A stretch of DNA of 8,043 nt from an uncultured Desulfovibrio sp. (GCA_945871415.1 CAMBWG010000083.1:1-8043); one strand, 5' to 3'; positions 1-6,236 are shown, counted from the stretch's first letter. The notes: generated by a model not told the origin, from the letters alone. Translations and numbers: made by a program.

Positions 1-6
1 GGGGGC

Positions 7-61
7 CCGGGGGGAAGGAAACACCCTTGCGCGCCAGCCAAGGGGCTTTCCTTCCCCCCGG
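7..61. other. Long perfect hairpin upstream of leuB
   Basis: Bases 7-21 (CCGGGGGGAAGGAAA) are perfectly complementary to 47-61, giving a 15-bp stem. After a 2x2 internal loop, 24-29 (CCCTTG) pairs with 39-44 (CAAGGG), leaving a 9-base apical loop. The hairpin ends 48 bases before the leuB start and is followed by an A-rich tract, so on the plus strand it lacks the U-run of an intrinsic terminator. It could be the 3' end structure of a gene to the left of the window, or a leader structure in the leuB transcript. The structure is directly visible; its role is not. Confidence 0.6.
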
Positions 62-109
62 AAAAAGAAGAAAAAAATAAACAAACAGACAGTATAAAAG
101 GAAACAGCG

Positions 110-1183
110 ATGAAAAAGAATATTTGCCTGTTGCCGGGGGACGGTATCGGGCCGGAGATTCTGGCGGAGGGCGTGCGTGCGCTGAAGGCCGTGGCGGCGA
201 AATTCGGGCATGAATTTGTGTTTGAGGAGGCGCTGATCGGCGGAGCGGCCATTGACGCGACGGGCGAGCCGCTGCCCGCGGCCACGGTGGAGAAGTGCCT
301 GAAGGCGGACGCGGTCTATCTGGCGTCCGTGGGCGGCCCCAAGTGGGATGAAATTCCGCCGGAAAAGCGCCCGGAAAAGGGTCTGCTGGGCATTCGCAAG
401 CAGATGGGCCTGTTTGCCAATCTGCGCCCGGCCATGCTGCTGCCGGAGCTGGCGGGCGCGTGCCTGCTGCGCGCGGACATTGCGGCGCGCGGCCTGGATC
501 TGATTGTGGTGCGCGAGCTGACCGGCGACATCTATTTCGGCGAGCCGCGCGGACTGGAGACGCGCGACGGCCTGCGCACCGGCTACAACACCATGATTTA
601 CAACGAAGAGGAAATCCGTCGCATTGCCCGCGTGGCCTTTGAGACGGCCTCGCGCCGCCGCAATAAGGTCTGCTCGGTGGAAAAGAGCAACGTGCTGGAA
701 ACCTCGCGTCTCTGGAAGGCCGTAGTGCAGGAAGTGCATGCGGACTTCCCCGGCGTGGAGCTGTCGCATATGTATGTGGACAATGCCGCCATGCAGCTTG
801 TGCGCGATCCCTCGCAGTTCGACGTCATCCTGACGGGCAATATCTTCGGGGATATTCTGTCCGACGAGGCCTCCGTCATTACAGGGTCGCTGGGCATGCT
901 GCCGTCCGCCAGCATGGGCGCGTCCGGGCCCGGCCTGTTCGAGCCCATTCACGGCTCGGCTCCGGACATTGCCGGACAGGACAAGGCGAATCCGCTGGCG
1001 ACGATTCTTTCCGCGGCCATGATGCTCCGTCTGGGCCTCGGCATGCCCGCCGAAGCCGATGCAATTGAGCAGGCCGTGCGCGCCGTGCTGCGTGAAGGCT
1101 ATCGCACCGTGGACATCATGGAAGACGGCATGACGGCCGTGGGCTGCGCCCGCATGGGCGAACTGGTGGCCGAACGCATCTAG
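110..1183 (+). CDS. leuB: 3-isopropylmalate dehydrogenase
   Basis: This 357-residue protein is the usual length for LeuB. It catalyses the NAD-dependent oxidative decarboxylation of 3-isopropylmalate in cytoplasmic leucine biosynthesis. The N-terminus carries the family motif [11 protein letters not shown] (7-17). The substrate-site arginines are R96 and R106 in [14 protein letters not shown], and R135 lies in the LeuB-type segment [16 protein letters not shown] with Y142. K192 is in VEKSNVL, and the metal-binding aspartates are D224 (YVDNAAM), D248 and D252 (GDILSDE). The NAD-binding stretch [15 protein letters not shown] starts at H281. All key residues are present. The ATG at 110 follows an AAGGAA ribosome-binding site about seven bases upstream. 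The ELTGDIYFG motif favours LeuB over isocitrate or tartrate dehydrogenase paralogues. Other leu genes are not in view. The TAG stop (1181-1183) is fused to the first bases of repeat copy A, and a terminator follows at 1246-1284, so leuB is probably the last gene of its transcript. Confidence 0.97.
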   Translation: MKKNICLLPGDGIGPEILAEGVRALKAVAAKFGHEFVFEEALIGGAAIDATGEPLPAATVEKCLKADAVYLASVGGPKWDEIPPEKRPEKGLLGIRKQMGLFANLRPAMLLPELAGACLLRADIAARGLDLIVVRELTGDIYFGEPRGLETRDGLRTGYNTMIYNEEEIRRIARVAFETASRRRNKVCSVEKSNVLETSRLWKAVVQEVHADFPGVELSHMYVDNAAMQLVRDPSQFDVILTGNIFGDILSDEASVITGSLGMLPSASMGASGPGLFEPIHGSAPDIAGQDKANPLATILSAAMMLRLGLGMPAEADAIEQAVRAVLREGYRTVDIMEDGMTAVGCARMGELVAERI

Positions 1184-1233
1184 AGCAATTTCAGTTTGAA
1201 ACGCTGCGCGTTTCAAACCATACGGCCTGTCGG
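1181..1233 (+). repeat. Dispersed MITE-like repeat, copy A (left end only)
   Basis: This is the left end of the repeat family described at 1289-1436. It begins TAGAGCAATTTCAG, and its first three bases are the leuB stop codon. It contains the left hairpin TTTGAAACGC-TGC-GCGTTTCAAA (1195-1217, 10 bp), then CCATACGGCCTGTCG, matching copies B and E. Similarity is lost after 1233. The following GTTTAAAACGAGC faintly resembles the other element end (GTTGAAACGCTC), so this could be an internally deleted copy rather than a simple truncation. Confidence 0.8.
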
Positions 1234-1245
1234 TTTAAAACGAGC

Positions 1246-1284
1246 AGCGCCCGGGGGACGAAGCGTCCTCCGGGCGCTGTTTTT
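1246..1284 (+). terminator. leuB: Rho-independent terminator of leuB
   Basis: A 14-bp GC-rich stem is formed by AGCGCCCGGGGGAC (1246-1259) and GTCCTCCGGGCGCT (1265-1278), with one G-U pair and a 5-base loop. A T-run follows at 1280-1284. It lies 63 bases after the leuB stop codon, with repeat copy A between stop and terminator. Confidence 0.92.
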
Positions 1285-1288
1285 GTCA

Positions 1289-1436
1289 TAGAGCATTTTC
1301 AGTTTGAAATGCTGTGCATTTCAAACCATACGGTCGGTCGCTTCGCAGAAAAAGCGCGGGCTTTCCGCTCACTTCGGGCCGGGCGGCGCCGTGCCGCCGC
1401 CTCGCGCTTCACCTTTTTCAACGTTGAAACGATCTG
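1289..1436 (+). repeat. Dispersed MITE-like repeat, copy B (full length)
   Basis: This full copy is about 148 bases long. In order it has: the left terminus TAGAGCATTTTCAG; the left hairpin TTTGAAATGC-TGT-GCATTTCAAA (1303-1325); CCATACGG; a second imperfect hairpin around the GCAGAAAAAGCGCGGGCTTT region; GGGCCG; a third hairpin GGCGGCG/CGCCGCC with a 6-base loop; and the right terminus ending near GTTGAAACGATCT. The two ends are imperfect inverted repeats of each other. It starts five bases after the T-run of the leuB terminator and ends about 14 bases short of the ankyrin-gene stop codon, so it fills the space between two converging genes. No protein is encoded; open frames across it are by-products. 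Confidence 0.9.
1349..1368 (-). terminator. Possible terminator inside repeat copy B
   Basis: Read on the minus strand, the element shows GCGG-AAAGC-CCGC, then GC and TTTTT. It could end transcription of the ankyrin gene, which runs into this copy. The stem is only 4 bp, so this is weak on its own. It is mentioned because copy E has a better version at the equivalent place. Confidence 0.3.
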
Positions 1437-1449
1437 GTGTCAACAGGCC

Positions 1450-1866
1450 CTAACGCAGCATATTACGGACTTTTGCGCTGAGGTTTTTGTTGCGCTGGGC
1501 GTAATAGTAAGGGCGCGTTTGATCGCTGGTACGGTCCTTTGCATTTTTGTCTGCGCCAAGTTTTAAAAGTTCCAGTATCGTTGCGTCATCGGCACGTTGT
1601 GCCGCGATATGGAGAACTGTATTGCCAAGATCGTCAACATCTTTTAACGCAGCACGATTTTTCTTTGCAATGGAAATGACTTTTCGCCACTCGTTGTCAT
1701 AGGCGGCTTGCAAAATGGGAGGCGCGTTCTCTATCATATCCTGTATTTCATCAGCTTTCACTTCGGAGATAAAAACAGAATACATATTTATGCCGTTATG
1801 CACCGGCATAAGCTGAATGCCGAGGGCCAGAAGAACAGAAAATAGTGCATACGAAATTCTTGTCAT
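1450..1866 (-). CDS. Small exported ankyrin-repeat protein
   Basis: This 138-residue protein has a hydrophobic N-terminal segment after MTRISYA, compatible with a signal peptide or anchor. A possible cleavage site is VKA-DE near residue 38. The mature part holds about two ankyrin-type units: residues near ILQAAYDNEWRKVISIAKKN, then the clear unit DDLGNTVLHIAAQRADDA leading to ILELLKLGADKNAKD, with a worn third unit at the C-terminus. Ankyrin repeats bind protein partners; no catalytic domain is present. The ATG at 1866 has an AAGGAG site seven bases upstream, and a sigma-70 promoter lies at 2012-2040. The gene and its leader are clearly more AT-rich than leuB or the cyclase, which suggests horizontal acquisition. 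It lies between direct repeat copies B and C. Small secreted ankyrin proteins sometimes act as immunity or inhibitor proteins, but nothing here shows a partner toxin or enzyme. Confidence 0.8.
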   Translation of the reverse strand: MTRISYALFSVLLALGIQLMPVHNGINMYSVFISEVKADEIQDMIENAPPILQAAYDNEWRKVISIAKKNRAALKDVDDLGNTVLHIAAQRADDATILELLKLGADKNAKDRTSDQTRPYYYAQRNKNLSAKVRNMLR

Positions 1867-2011
1867 TATTTTTCTCCTTGATTTTTACAGATGTTATATC
1901 TTCCTTTTTATTTTGTTCTTCAGCGGGAATGCCGGATTCCTGTTGGACATTATGAGTATGTGCAGTACGAATTTTTGTGTTGTATGTCTTGCATGTATCA
2001 TAAATTGTAAA

Positions 2012-2040
2012 ATTGTATGATAAACATGATGCGCCGTCAA
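2012..2040 (-). promoter_or_regulatory. Sigma-70-type promoter for the ankyrin gene
   Basis: On the minus strand, TTGACG (2040-2035) and TACAAT (2017-2012) are separated by exactly 17 bases; each hexamer differs from consensus at one position. Transcription would start near 2005, leaving an untranslated leader of about 140 bases before the ATG at 1866. The leader is AT-rich and shows no obvious strong hairpin. Confidence 0.7.
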
Positions 2041-2082
2041 GGTATTGTGGTGAAAAGGCATAATTCATGGATGTCGTGCATC

Positions 2083-2228
2083 TGGAGCATCTTCAGCTTG
2101 AAATGCTGTGCATTTCAGGCCATACGGCCAGTCGTTTCGCGGAAAAACACGGTTTTTCGCTCACTTCGGGCCGGGCGGCGCTGTGTCGCCGCCTCGCGTT
2201 TCACTTTTTTCAAAGTTGAAACGCGCTA
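2083..2228 (+). repeat. Dispersed MITE-like repeat, copy C (full length)
   Basis: This copy is about 146 bases long and in the same orientation as copy B. The left end is TGGAGCATCTTCAG. The left hairpin is CTTGAAATGC-TGT-GCATTTCAGG (2097-2119), then GGCCATACGG, the middle A/T-rich hairpin, GGGCCG, GGCGGCG-CTGTGT-CGCCGCC, and the right end TTTCAAAGTTGAAACGCGCTA finishing in TA at 2227-2228. It lies between the ankyrin promoter and the 3' end of the recombinase gene. Confidence 0.9.
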
Positions 2229-2309
2229 TGCAAAAAAGAAAGATTTTTCTGGCTGAAAGCAGTGAATGTCATAAGCTGTGCGAAACTGGAGGCGGCGCCC
2301 GGCAGCGGT

Positions 2310-2329
2310 GGGACATGTCAGCGTGTCCC
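2310..2329. other. Short hairpin at the recombinase 3' end
   Basis: GGGACA (2310-2315) pairs with TGTCCC (2324-2329) around an 8-base loop, just past the recombinase stop at 2336-2338. There is no T-run on the minus strand, so it is not a canonical terminator. It might protect the 3' end or mark a recombination site, but nothing proves either. Confidence 0.3.
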
Positions 2330-2335
2330 GGGATG

Positions 2336-3328
2336 TCAGGCCTTATCGGGGACTGGTGTCGTCTTCTCCGCAGGCGTGCGCGCAGGACTGAGGAAGGTTC
2401 CTACCGTGCCCGCGGCCATGAGCAGGGAATTCTGTTCCAGGTGCGCATAGCGCATGGTCGTGCGCGGATCGCTGTGCCCCAGCAGGCGCTGGACTTCGTA
2501 GAGGGAATGCCCGGCATTGACAAGAATGCTGGCAAATGTGTGCCGCAGGTCATGAATGCGCACGTCGTTCAGTCCCAGCTCCTGCCGCAGTTGATCCCAG
2601 AACAGGTACAGATCCGAAAGCGGCCGTCCGGGCGCGTGTCCGGGAAAGAGCCAGGGGCAGCCCGGGCGGCGCGGCAACTCTCTGATGATGGCGACGGCTT
2701 CGTCGGAAAGGGTGATGTGGCGGGGCTTGTTGGATTTGGAGAGGGGGATGAGCAGACAGCGCTGTTCCAGCCGGACATATTCCCATCTGGCCCGCAGAAT
2801 CTCGCTTTTTCGTGCGCCGGTAAGAAGGAGCAGCTGCAGGGCTCGCGCTTCCTGTCGCGAGGAGCTGTTCAGAGCCTGCATAAGGCGGTGCGCCTCGTCG
2901 GCTGTCAGATGTCGTTCGCGCAATTCCAGAATGCGGAAGGGCTGAATACTGGCGCAGGGCGAGAGAAAGAGAACATCATGAGAGACGGCGAGCGTGCACA
3001 GACTTTTGAAGACGCTCAGGATGCGGTTGCAGGTGGCCGGAGCAAGCCCCTGCCGCGCCAGAGCGTGCAGCCAGATTTCCACGGCCGATCGCTGTATGGA
3101 TGCGAGCGGACAATTGCCGAATGTGGGCAGGATATGCTGCCGCAGGATGAGTTCGTCCACCTCCCAGCTTCGCTTGCGCAGACGGATGTGCGGTAAATAG
3201 ATGGTGGAAACAAAGACCGTGCAGCAGGGGCTCCCTGTTCTTTTGTCTGTTTTTCTGACGACAGGCTGCGTGCGGGAGCGGGAAGGCGCGGCGGTGACTG
3301 ACGTGGTCCGGGAGCGGGGATTTGCCAT
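2336..3328 (-). CDS. Tyrosine recombinase / phage-type integrase
   Basis: This 330-residue site-specific recombinase belongs to the lambda-integrase family. It cuts and rejoins DNA through a covalent 3'-phosphotyrosine. Residues 1-35 are basic and probably disordered. Residues about 50-130 form the SAM-like core-binding domain (RLRKRSWEVDELILRQHILP). The catalytic domain follows from about 138. All catalytic residues are visible: R173 in TGARKSEI, K198 in PLSKSNKPRH, H259 and R262 in HDLRHTF, H285 in LLGH and Y294 in TTMRYAHL. There is no clear N-terminal arm-binding domain, so it is shorter than lambda Int. The ATG at 3328 has an AGGAG site six bases upstream. No excisionase, phage or conjugation gene is nearby, and no tRNA was recognised as an attachment site, so it may be a relic or a domesticated enzyme. 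Inverted repeat copies C and D lie on either side. The enzyme looks intact. Confidence 0.93.
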   Translation of the reverse strand: MANPRSRTTSVTAAPSRSRTQPVVRKTDKRTGSPCCTVFVSTIYLPHIRLRKRSWEVDELILRQHILPTFGNCPLASIQRSAVEIWLHALARQGLAPATCNRILSVFKSLCTLAVSHDVLFLSPCASIQPFRILELRERHLTADEAHRLMQALNSSSRQEARALQLLLLTGARKSEILRARWEYVRLEQRCLLIPLSKSNKPRHITLSDEAVAIIRELPRRPGCPWLFPGHAPGRPLSDLYLFWDQLRQELGLNDVRIHDLRHTFASILVNAGHSLYEVQRLLGHSDPRTTMRYAHLEQNSLLMAAGTVGTFLSPARTPAEKTTPVPDKA

Positions 3329-3398
3329 GATTTTCTCCTGTAAAAGAGGCTGAAGACTGCAACTGGACGGATGTTGCGGCCCGCATGGTACAGGAGAG

Positions 3399-3443
3399 GG
3401 GGATGGCCTGAACTATGATTGTATATCGGTATATATATTGAAT
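3399..3443 (-). promoter_or_regulatory. AT-rich candidate promoter of the recombinase gene
   Basis: Upstream of the recombinase on the minus strand is a very AT-rich block. It has a good -10 hexamer TACAAT and, 17 bases before it, only a poor -35 (TTTATT). The block begins directly after the terminator at 3444-3480, so the recombinase is likely transcribed on its own. The -10 match is decent and the -35 weak. Confidence 0.35.
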
Positions 3444-3480
3444 AAAAAAAGAGGCGACCGTGGCAAGGTCGCCTCTTTTT
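3444..3480. terminator. Bidirectional intrinsic terminator
   Basis: GAGGCGACC (3451-3459) pairs with GGTCGCCTC (3467-3475) around a 7-base loop. An A-run (3444-3450) precedes and a T-run (3476-3480) follows, so both strands look like terminators. On the minus strand it would stop transcription from the exported-protein gene (ending at 3691) before the recombinase promoter region. Confidence 0.85.
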
Positions 3481-3485
3481 CGTTC

Positions 3486-3590
3486 TGAAGCGTTTCTCCT
3501 TTGAAAAAGGTGAAACGCGAGGCGGCGACACAGCGCCGCCCGGCCCGAGGTGAGCGGAAAAACGCGTTTCTTCCGCAAAACAACAGGCCG
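3486..3590 (-). repeat. Dispersed MITE-like repeat, copy D (inverted, left end missing)
   Basis: This copy has the opposite orientation to B and C. It starts TGAAGCGTTTCTCC, then TTTGAAAAAGGTGAAACGCGAGGCGG, the GC hairpin, and the GCGGAA/TTCCGC-type middle hairpin. Similarity ends at CAGGCCG (3590). The family's left terminus with its TTTGAAATGC hairpin is absent; an unrelated hairpin (3591-3617) starts exactly there. It begins six bases after the terminator T-run. Confidence 0.85.
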
Positions 3591-3649
3591 TGCCCGTCAG
3601 GCGAGGGCCTGCGGGCATCGACAGCGGAGCAAAGGGGGGTCTTCCCCCT
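3591..3649 (-). other. Two hairpins downstream of the exported-protein gene
   Basis: The first hairpin pairs TGCCCG-CAGGC (3591-3602, one bulged T) with GCCTG-CGGGCA (3607-3617), 11 bp in all. The second pairs AGGGGG (3633-3638) with CCCCCT (3644-3649) and is followed on the minus strand by only three T residues. Either could slow or end transcription from the gene stopping at 3691, but the full terminator at 3444-3480 is a better candidate. Confidence 0.4.
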
Positions 3650-3690
3650 CAAGAAAACCGTAATGAGTCCTGAACCTGGAAGGCGCGACG

Positions 3691-4245
3691 TCACATTGCC
3701 TTACGGGCGGGAAACAGCTTTTTCGCGTCGGCGGAGATGGGCACGAGGCTCTGGAAGACCTTTTCCGCGCCAAGCTTTTTCGGGTCCTGGCTGACGATAA
3801 TCAGCATGAGATCCGGCGTGGCGCGCACGCGGGTCAGGGCTTCGCCGCCGGAAATCTTGCTGCGGGGTTCGCCGGTGAAGCTCCAGAAACCGTCCTTTTC
3901 TGTCACGGCGCCGGCGTTGTTCTGCATCCGGGCGGATTGCTCGGCAAGGCTTTTGGCGTCCTCTCCCTTCAGGTTGGGAAGAATAAAGAGGGTGAGAGCG
4001 GCCTCGAAGGCGGTATCGCCCTTTTTGCCGATCATAAGCATGTATTCCCGATTGTCGCCGCTGTGAAAGCCCGACTGATCCTCGCCGCTCCAGCCCTGAG
4101 GCAGCACGGCGCTGAAGCGTTCAAAGGTCGTGGCCGGGGGGAGATGTTCCTTCTGCGGTTGTTTTTCGGGGTGCTTGTCGGCGGCCGCGGCCGGTACGGC
4201 AAGGCAGAGGAGCAGAGCAAGGCAGAGAAGCGCAAGACGTTTCAT
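3691..4245 (-). CDS. Exported protein of unknown function
   Basis: This is a 184-residue protein. It has a textbook signal peptide: MKR, a leucine/alanine-rich core, and a probable signal peptidase I site after AAAA (residue 22, before DK). The mature N-terminus is a short charged, proline-containing linker (KHPEKQPQKEHLPP). A compact domain of about 130 residues follows, starting FSAVLPQGWSGEDQ. The lP-x-GW opening, followed by strand-like stretches (YMLMIGKKG, AALTLFILPN, LMLIIVSQD), resembles small periplasmic alpha/beta domains of the Mog1/PsbP kind, but this is only an impression. No cysteine remains after signal cleavage. The ATG at 4245 has an AAAGGA site six bases upstream. It is alone in its transcription unit, with a long divergent intergenic region upstream. 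I do not recognise the family. Confidence 0.85.
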   Translation of the reverse strand: MKRLALLCLALLLCLAVPAAAADKHPEKQPQKEHLPPATTFERFSAVLPQGWSGEDQSGFHSGDNREYMLMIGKKGDTAFEAALTLFILPNLKGEDAKSLAEQSARMQNNAGAVTEKDGFWSFTGEPRSKISGGEALTRVRATPDLMLIIVSQDPKKLGAEKVFQSLVPISADAKKLFPARKAM

Positions 4246-4883
4246 GACGATTCCTTTGTTGCAGTTCGACAGTCTGTCCGAGTCTCTCCCAGAAGAACGA
4301 CTTTGGCAAGCCCGGAAGCCTTTTCCGCCCCCGCGACCATGCCTGATTGCAATATTTATTATATAGTTATTTCAAACAGATAGTATGATATCGCCATGTC
4401 CGCTCGTTGAGACATGTCTTTCGCATGCTCCCGCATTCCTCTGAAAAAGCGCGCTGGGAAGGGGTGGGGCTTGAGCATTTTGTCTTTTGCATGGCTAAAA
4501 TGCTCTATCTCTGCGAAAATTCTGAAAATAGTCTTATGTACTGCTGTTTGTGACGCATAATCCGGCAGGGTTTCTGCTGCGGATGTGCGGAGGAACAGCA
4601 CTGCATTGTACATCTGCGGTACTATTATGCAGAAGAGTAATTATTACTGTTTCTGTTTTCACGCAGGCAGGGAAAAAGTCTGATTGTACAGAGGGCTGCA
4701 AGAAAAAAGCGCTGCTTTTCTGTGAGAGAAGGGCGGATTGCTTGCCTTTACCCGCAGCTGCGATGTAAACTCCCGTCCCGGGAGCGCATCCGCAGGAATG
4801 CAACGCAGGCCGTCCGGCCTGACGATTCTGGTTATATGGGCAGAACATCGGGTTTTGAACAAGGCAGGTTATCAGAGGCGGAT
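4246..4883. other. 638-base divergent intergenic region
   Basis: This stretch lies between the divergent exported-protein and cyclase genes and has no convincing coding frame. It holds an AT-rich block at about 4351-4370 with a TATAAT hexamer on the minus strand (4363-4358) but no good partner -35. It also holds an inverted repeat at 4472-4507 (listed separately), the odd palindrome AGTAATTATTACT at 4636-4648, and ATTGTACA at both 4605 and 4683. The length and palindromes suggest regulation of one or both flanking genes. No RNA gene was recognised. Confidence 0.5.
4472..4507. repeat. Short inverted repeat matching the MITE-like termini
   Basis: GAGCATTTT (4473-4481) and AAAATGCTC (4497-4505) form perfect 9-base arms around 15 bases. 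The right arm continues to TA, so the reverse strand reads TAGAGCATTTT, identical to the left terminus of copy B. It may be a minimal, internally deleted relic of the repeat family, or an unrelated operator. There is no T-run, so it is not a terminator. Confidence 0.5.
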
Positions 4884-6236
4884 ATGAGCAGTCGCATGCA
4901 GGCTATTTATAATTTTTTCGAAAACATGAATGAAATTGTCTATGTTGCCGACATGGACACCTACGAGCTCGTCTACCTGAACAAAAAGGGACTGGACACC
5001 TACGGGTTGAAGTCGCTTGACGACATCAGGGGCAGGAAGTGCCATGATGTTCTGCAGCATGCCAGCGCGCCATGCGCCATATGCACCAATGAAGAACTGT
5101 GTCAGGGCCACTTTAAGGAATGGGAGTATCATAATCCGGCCATCGACAGACATTTCATGCTGAAAGACACCATGATGCTTGTGGACGGCAGGCGCTACCG
5201 GCTTGAAATAGCCATTGATACGACGCTGCAGGAAAAACAGCGCAACATGTTCGACAGCTATCAGAAAGTGGAAGAAATCGTCAATGCGGGCCTGCGTCTG
5301 GCCATGATGACGAAAACGCCGGACAGGGGCATCAACGTCCTGCTGGAATATCTGGGGAAGGCGCTGCAGGCGGAGCGGACCTATATTTTTGAACGCAACG
5401 GCAAAGGCAATGACGACAACACCTATGAATGGGTAGCCGCGGGCGTGTCGCCGGAAAAGGACAATCTTCAGGATGTGCCTGCCGCCGTCTGCGCGCACTG
5501 GTACAGAGCCTTTCACAAGGACGAGATCATCGTCATCAGGGATCTGGAAGACATTCGGGACGAAGACCCCCTGCAATACGCAAATCTGAAACGCCAGAAC
5601 ATCACGTCGCTTGTCGTCATTCCTCTGTACGAAAATGGCGCGCCCATCGGCTTTTACGGCGTGGACAATCCGCCGCAGCAGCTTCTGCTGTATTCGGCGG
5701 ATATCCTCCAGATCATGGGCCACTTCATCATTTCCCTGCTGCGCAGCCGTAATTTGATAAGCCAGCTCCGGGAAATGAGCAGCCATGACCGGCTGACGGG
5801 CTTCGGCAACCGCTATGCGCTGGACGATTATGCCTCGACGCTTGACGGCGGCAGGGACAGCCTTGGCGTTGTCTACTGCGACGTCACCGGCCTGAAGACC
5901 GTCAACGACACCCGGGGACATGCCGAAGGCGATATGCTGATTCTGCGCGCCTGCGACTGCCTGAAAAAGACCTTTGGCGGCTGCTCCCTGTTTCGTATCG
6001 GCGGGGATGAGTTCCTTGCCCTCTGCCGGGGTATCAAAAAGTCGGATCTGATGGACCGCATTACCAATCTGAAGGAGAAATTGCAGGAAAGCGATGTTGT
6101 CATGGCGCTGGGCTCGGCCTGGTACGAGACCTGCTTTACGTCAAATATCGACAAGCTGATGGTTGAAGCGGAAATGCGGATGTACCGGGACAAGGCCTCC
6201 TACTACAAAAACGCCGGGATCGACAGACGGCACTAG
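4884..6236 (+). CDS. PAS-GAF-GGDEF diguanylate cyclase
   Basis: This 450-residue protein is predicted to make c-di-GMP from two GTP. Residues about 8-115 form a PAS domain (NEIVYVADMDTYELVYLN) with a cysteine cluster C53, C64, C67 and C73 (GRKCHDVL, then PCAICTNEELC). Residues about 130-290 form a GAF-like domain (VIPLYENGAPIGFYGVDNPP). A short helix leads to the GGDEF domain at 297-450. The active site is intact: D333, N341, D350 and RIGGDEF (371-377). The RxxD inhibitory site expected just before it is absent (FGGC at 364-367), so product feedback through that site is unlikely. No membrane segment is seen, so the protein should be cytosolic. The chosen ATG has AGAGG five bases upstream; an in-frame GTG at 4722 would add 54 residues that look non-coding. 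The TAG stop is made by the first bases of repeat copy E. Confidence 0.92.
   Translation: MSSRMQAIYNFFENMNEIVYVADMDTYELVYLNKKGLDTYGLKSLDDIRGRKCHDVLQHASAPCAICTNEELCQGHFKEWEYHNPAIDRHFMLKDTMMLVDGRRYRLEIAIDTTLQEKQRNMFDSYQKVEEIVNAGLRLAMMTKTPDRGINVLLEYLGKALQAERTYIFERNGKGNDDNTYEWVAAGVSPEKDNLQDVPAAVCAHWYRAFHKDEIIVIRDLEDIRDEDPLQYANLKRQNITSLVVIPLYENGAPIGFYGVDNPPQQLLLYSADILQIMGHFIISLLRSRNLISQLREMSSHDRLTGFGNRYALDDYASTLDGGRDSLGVVYCDVTGLKTVNDTRGHAEGDMLILRACDCLKKTFGGCSLFRIGGDEFLALCRGIKKSDLMDRITNLKEKLQESDVVMALGSAWYETCFTSNIDKLMVEAEMRMYRDKASYYKNAGIDRRH

Noticed and set aside
1894..2001. 35-codon minus-strand leader frame just after the predicted transcription start
   Set aside because: It has no ribosome-binding site and no recognisable features; the leader is AT-rich, so a short frame is expected by chance.
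1796..2068. 90-residue minus-strand frame overlapping the ankyrin gene start
   Set aside because: It contains a protein-like hydrophilic stretch (VQQESGIPAEEQNKKED), but it starts upstream of the promoter, has no ribosome-binding site, and overlaps the ankyrin gene. At best it is a remnant.
2108..3196. 362-residue plus-strand open frame
   Set aside because: It is antisense to the recombinase, which has all catalytic residues and a good ribosome-binding site. The frame begins inside repeat copy C.
3329..3690. tRNA or attachment site next to the integrase
   Set aside because: No tRNA-like T-loop or cloverleaf was recognised on either strand, and no clear direct-repeat att pair flanks the gene apart from the dispersed repeats.
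4359..4613. 84-residue minus-strand frame in the intergenic region
   Set aside because: It has no ribosome-binding site and no recognisable sequence, and it crosses the inverted repeat at 4472-4507.
4722..4883. N-terminal extension of the cyclase to a GTG at 4722
   Set aside because: The added residues show no PAS character, and the ATG at 4884 has AGAGG at proper spacing.
4872..5921. 349-residue minus-strand open frame
   Set aside because: It is antisense to the PAS-GAF-GGDEF gene and shows no domain of its own; high GC makes such long shadows common.
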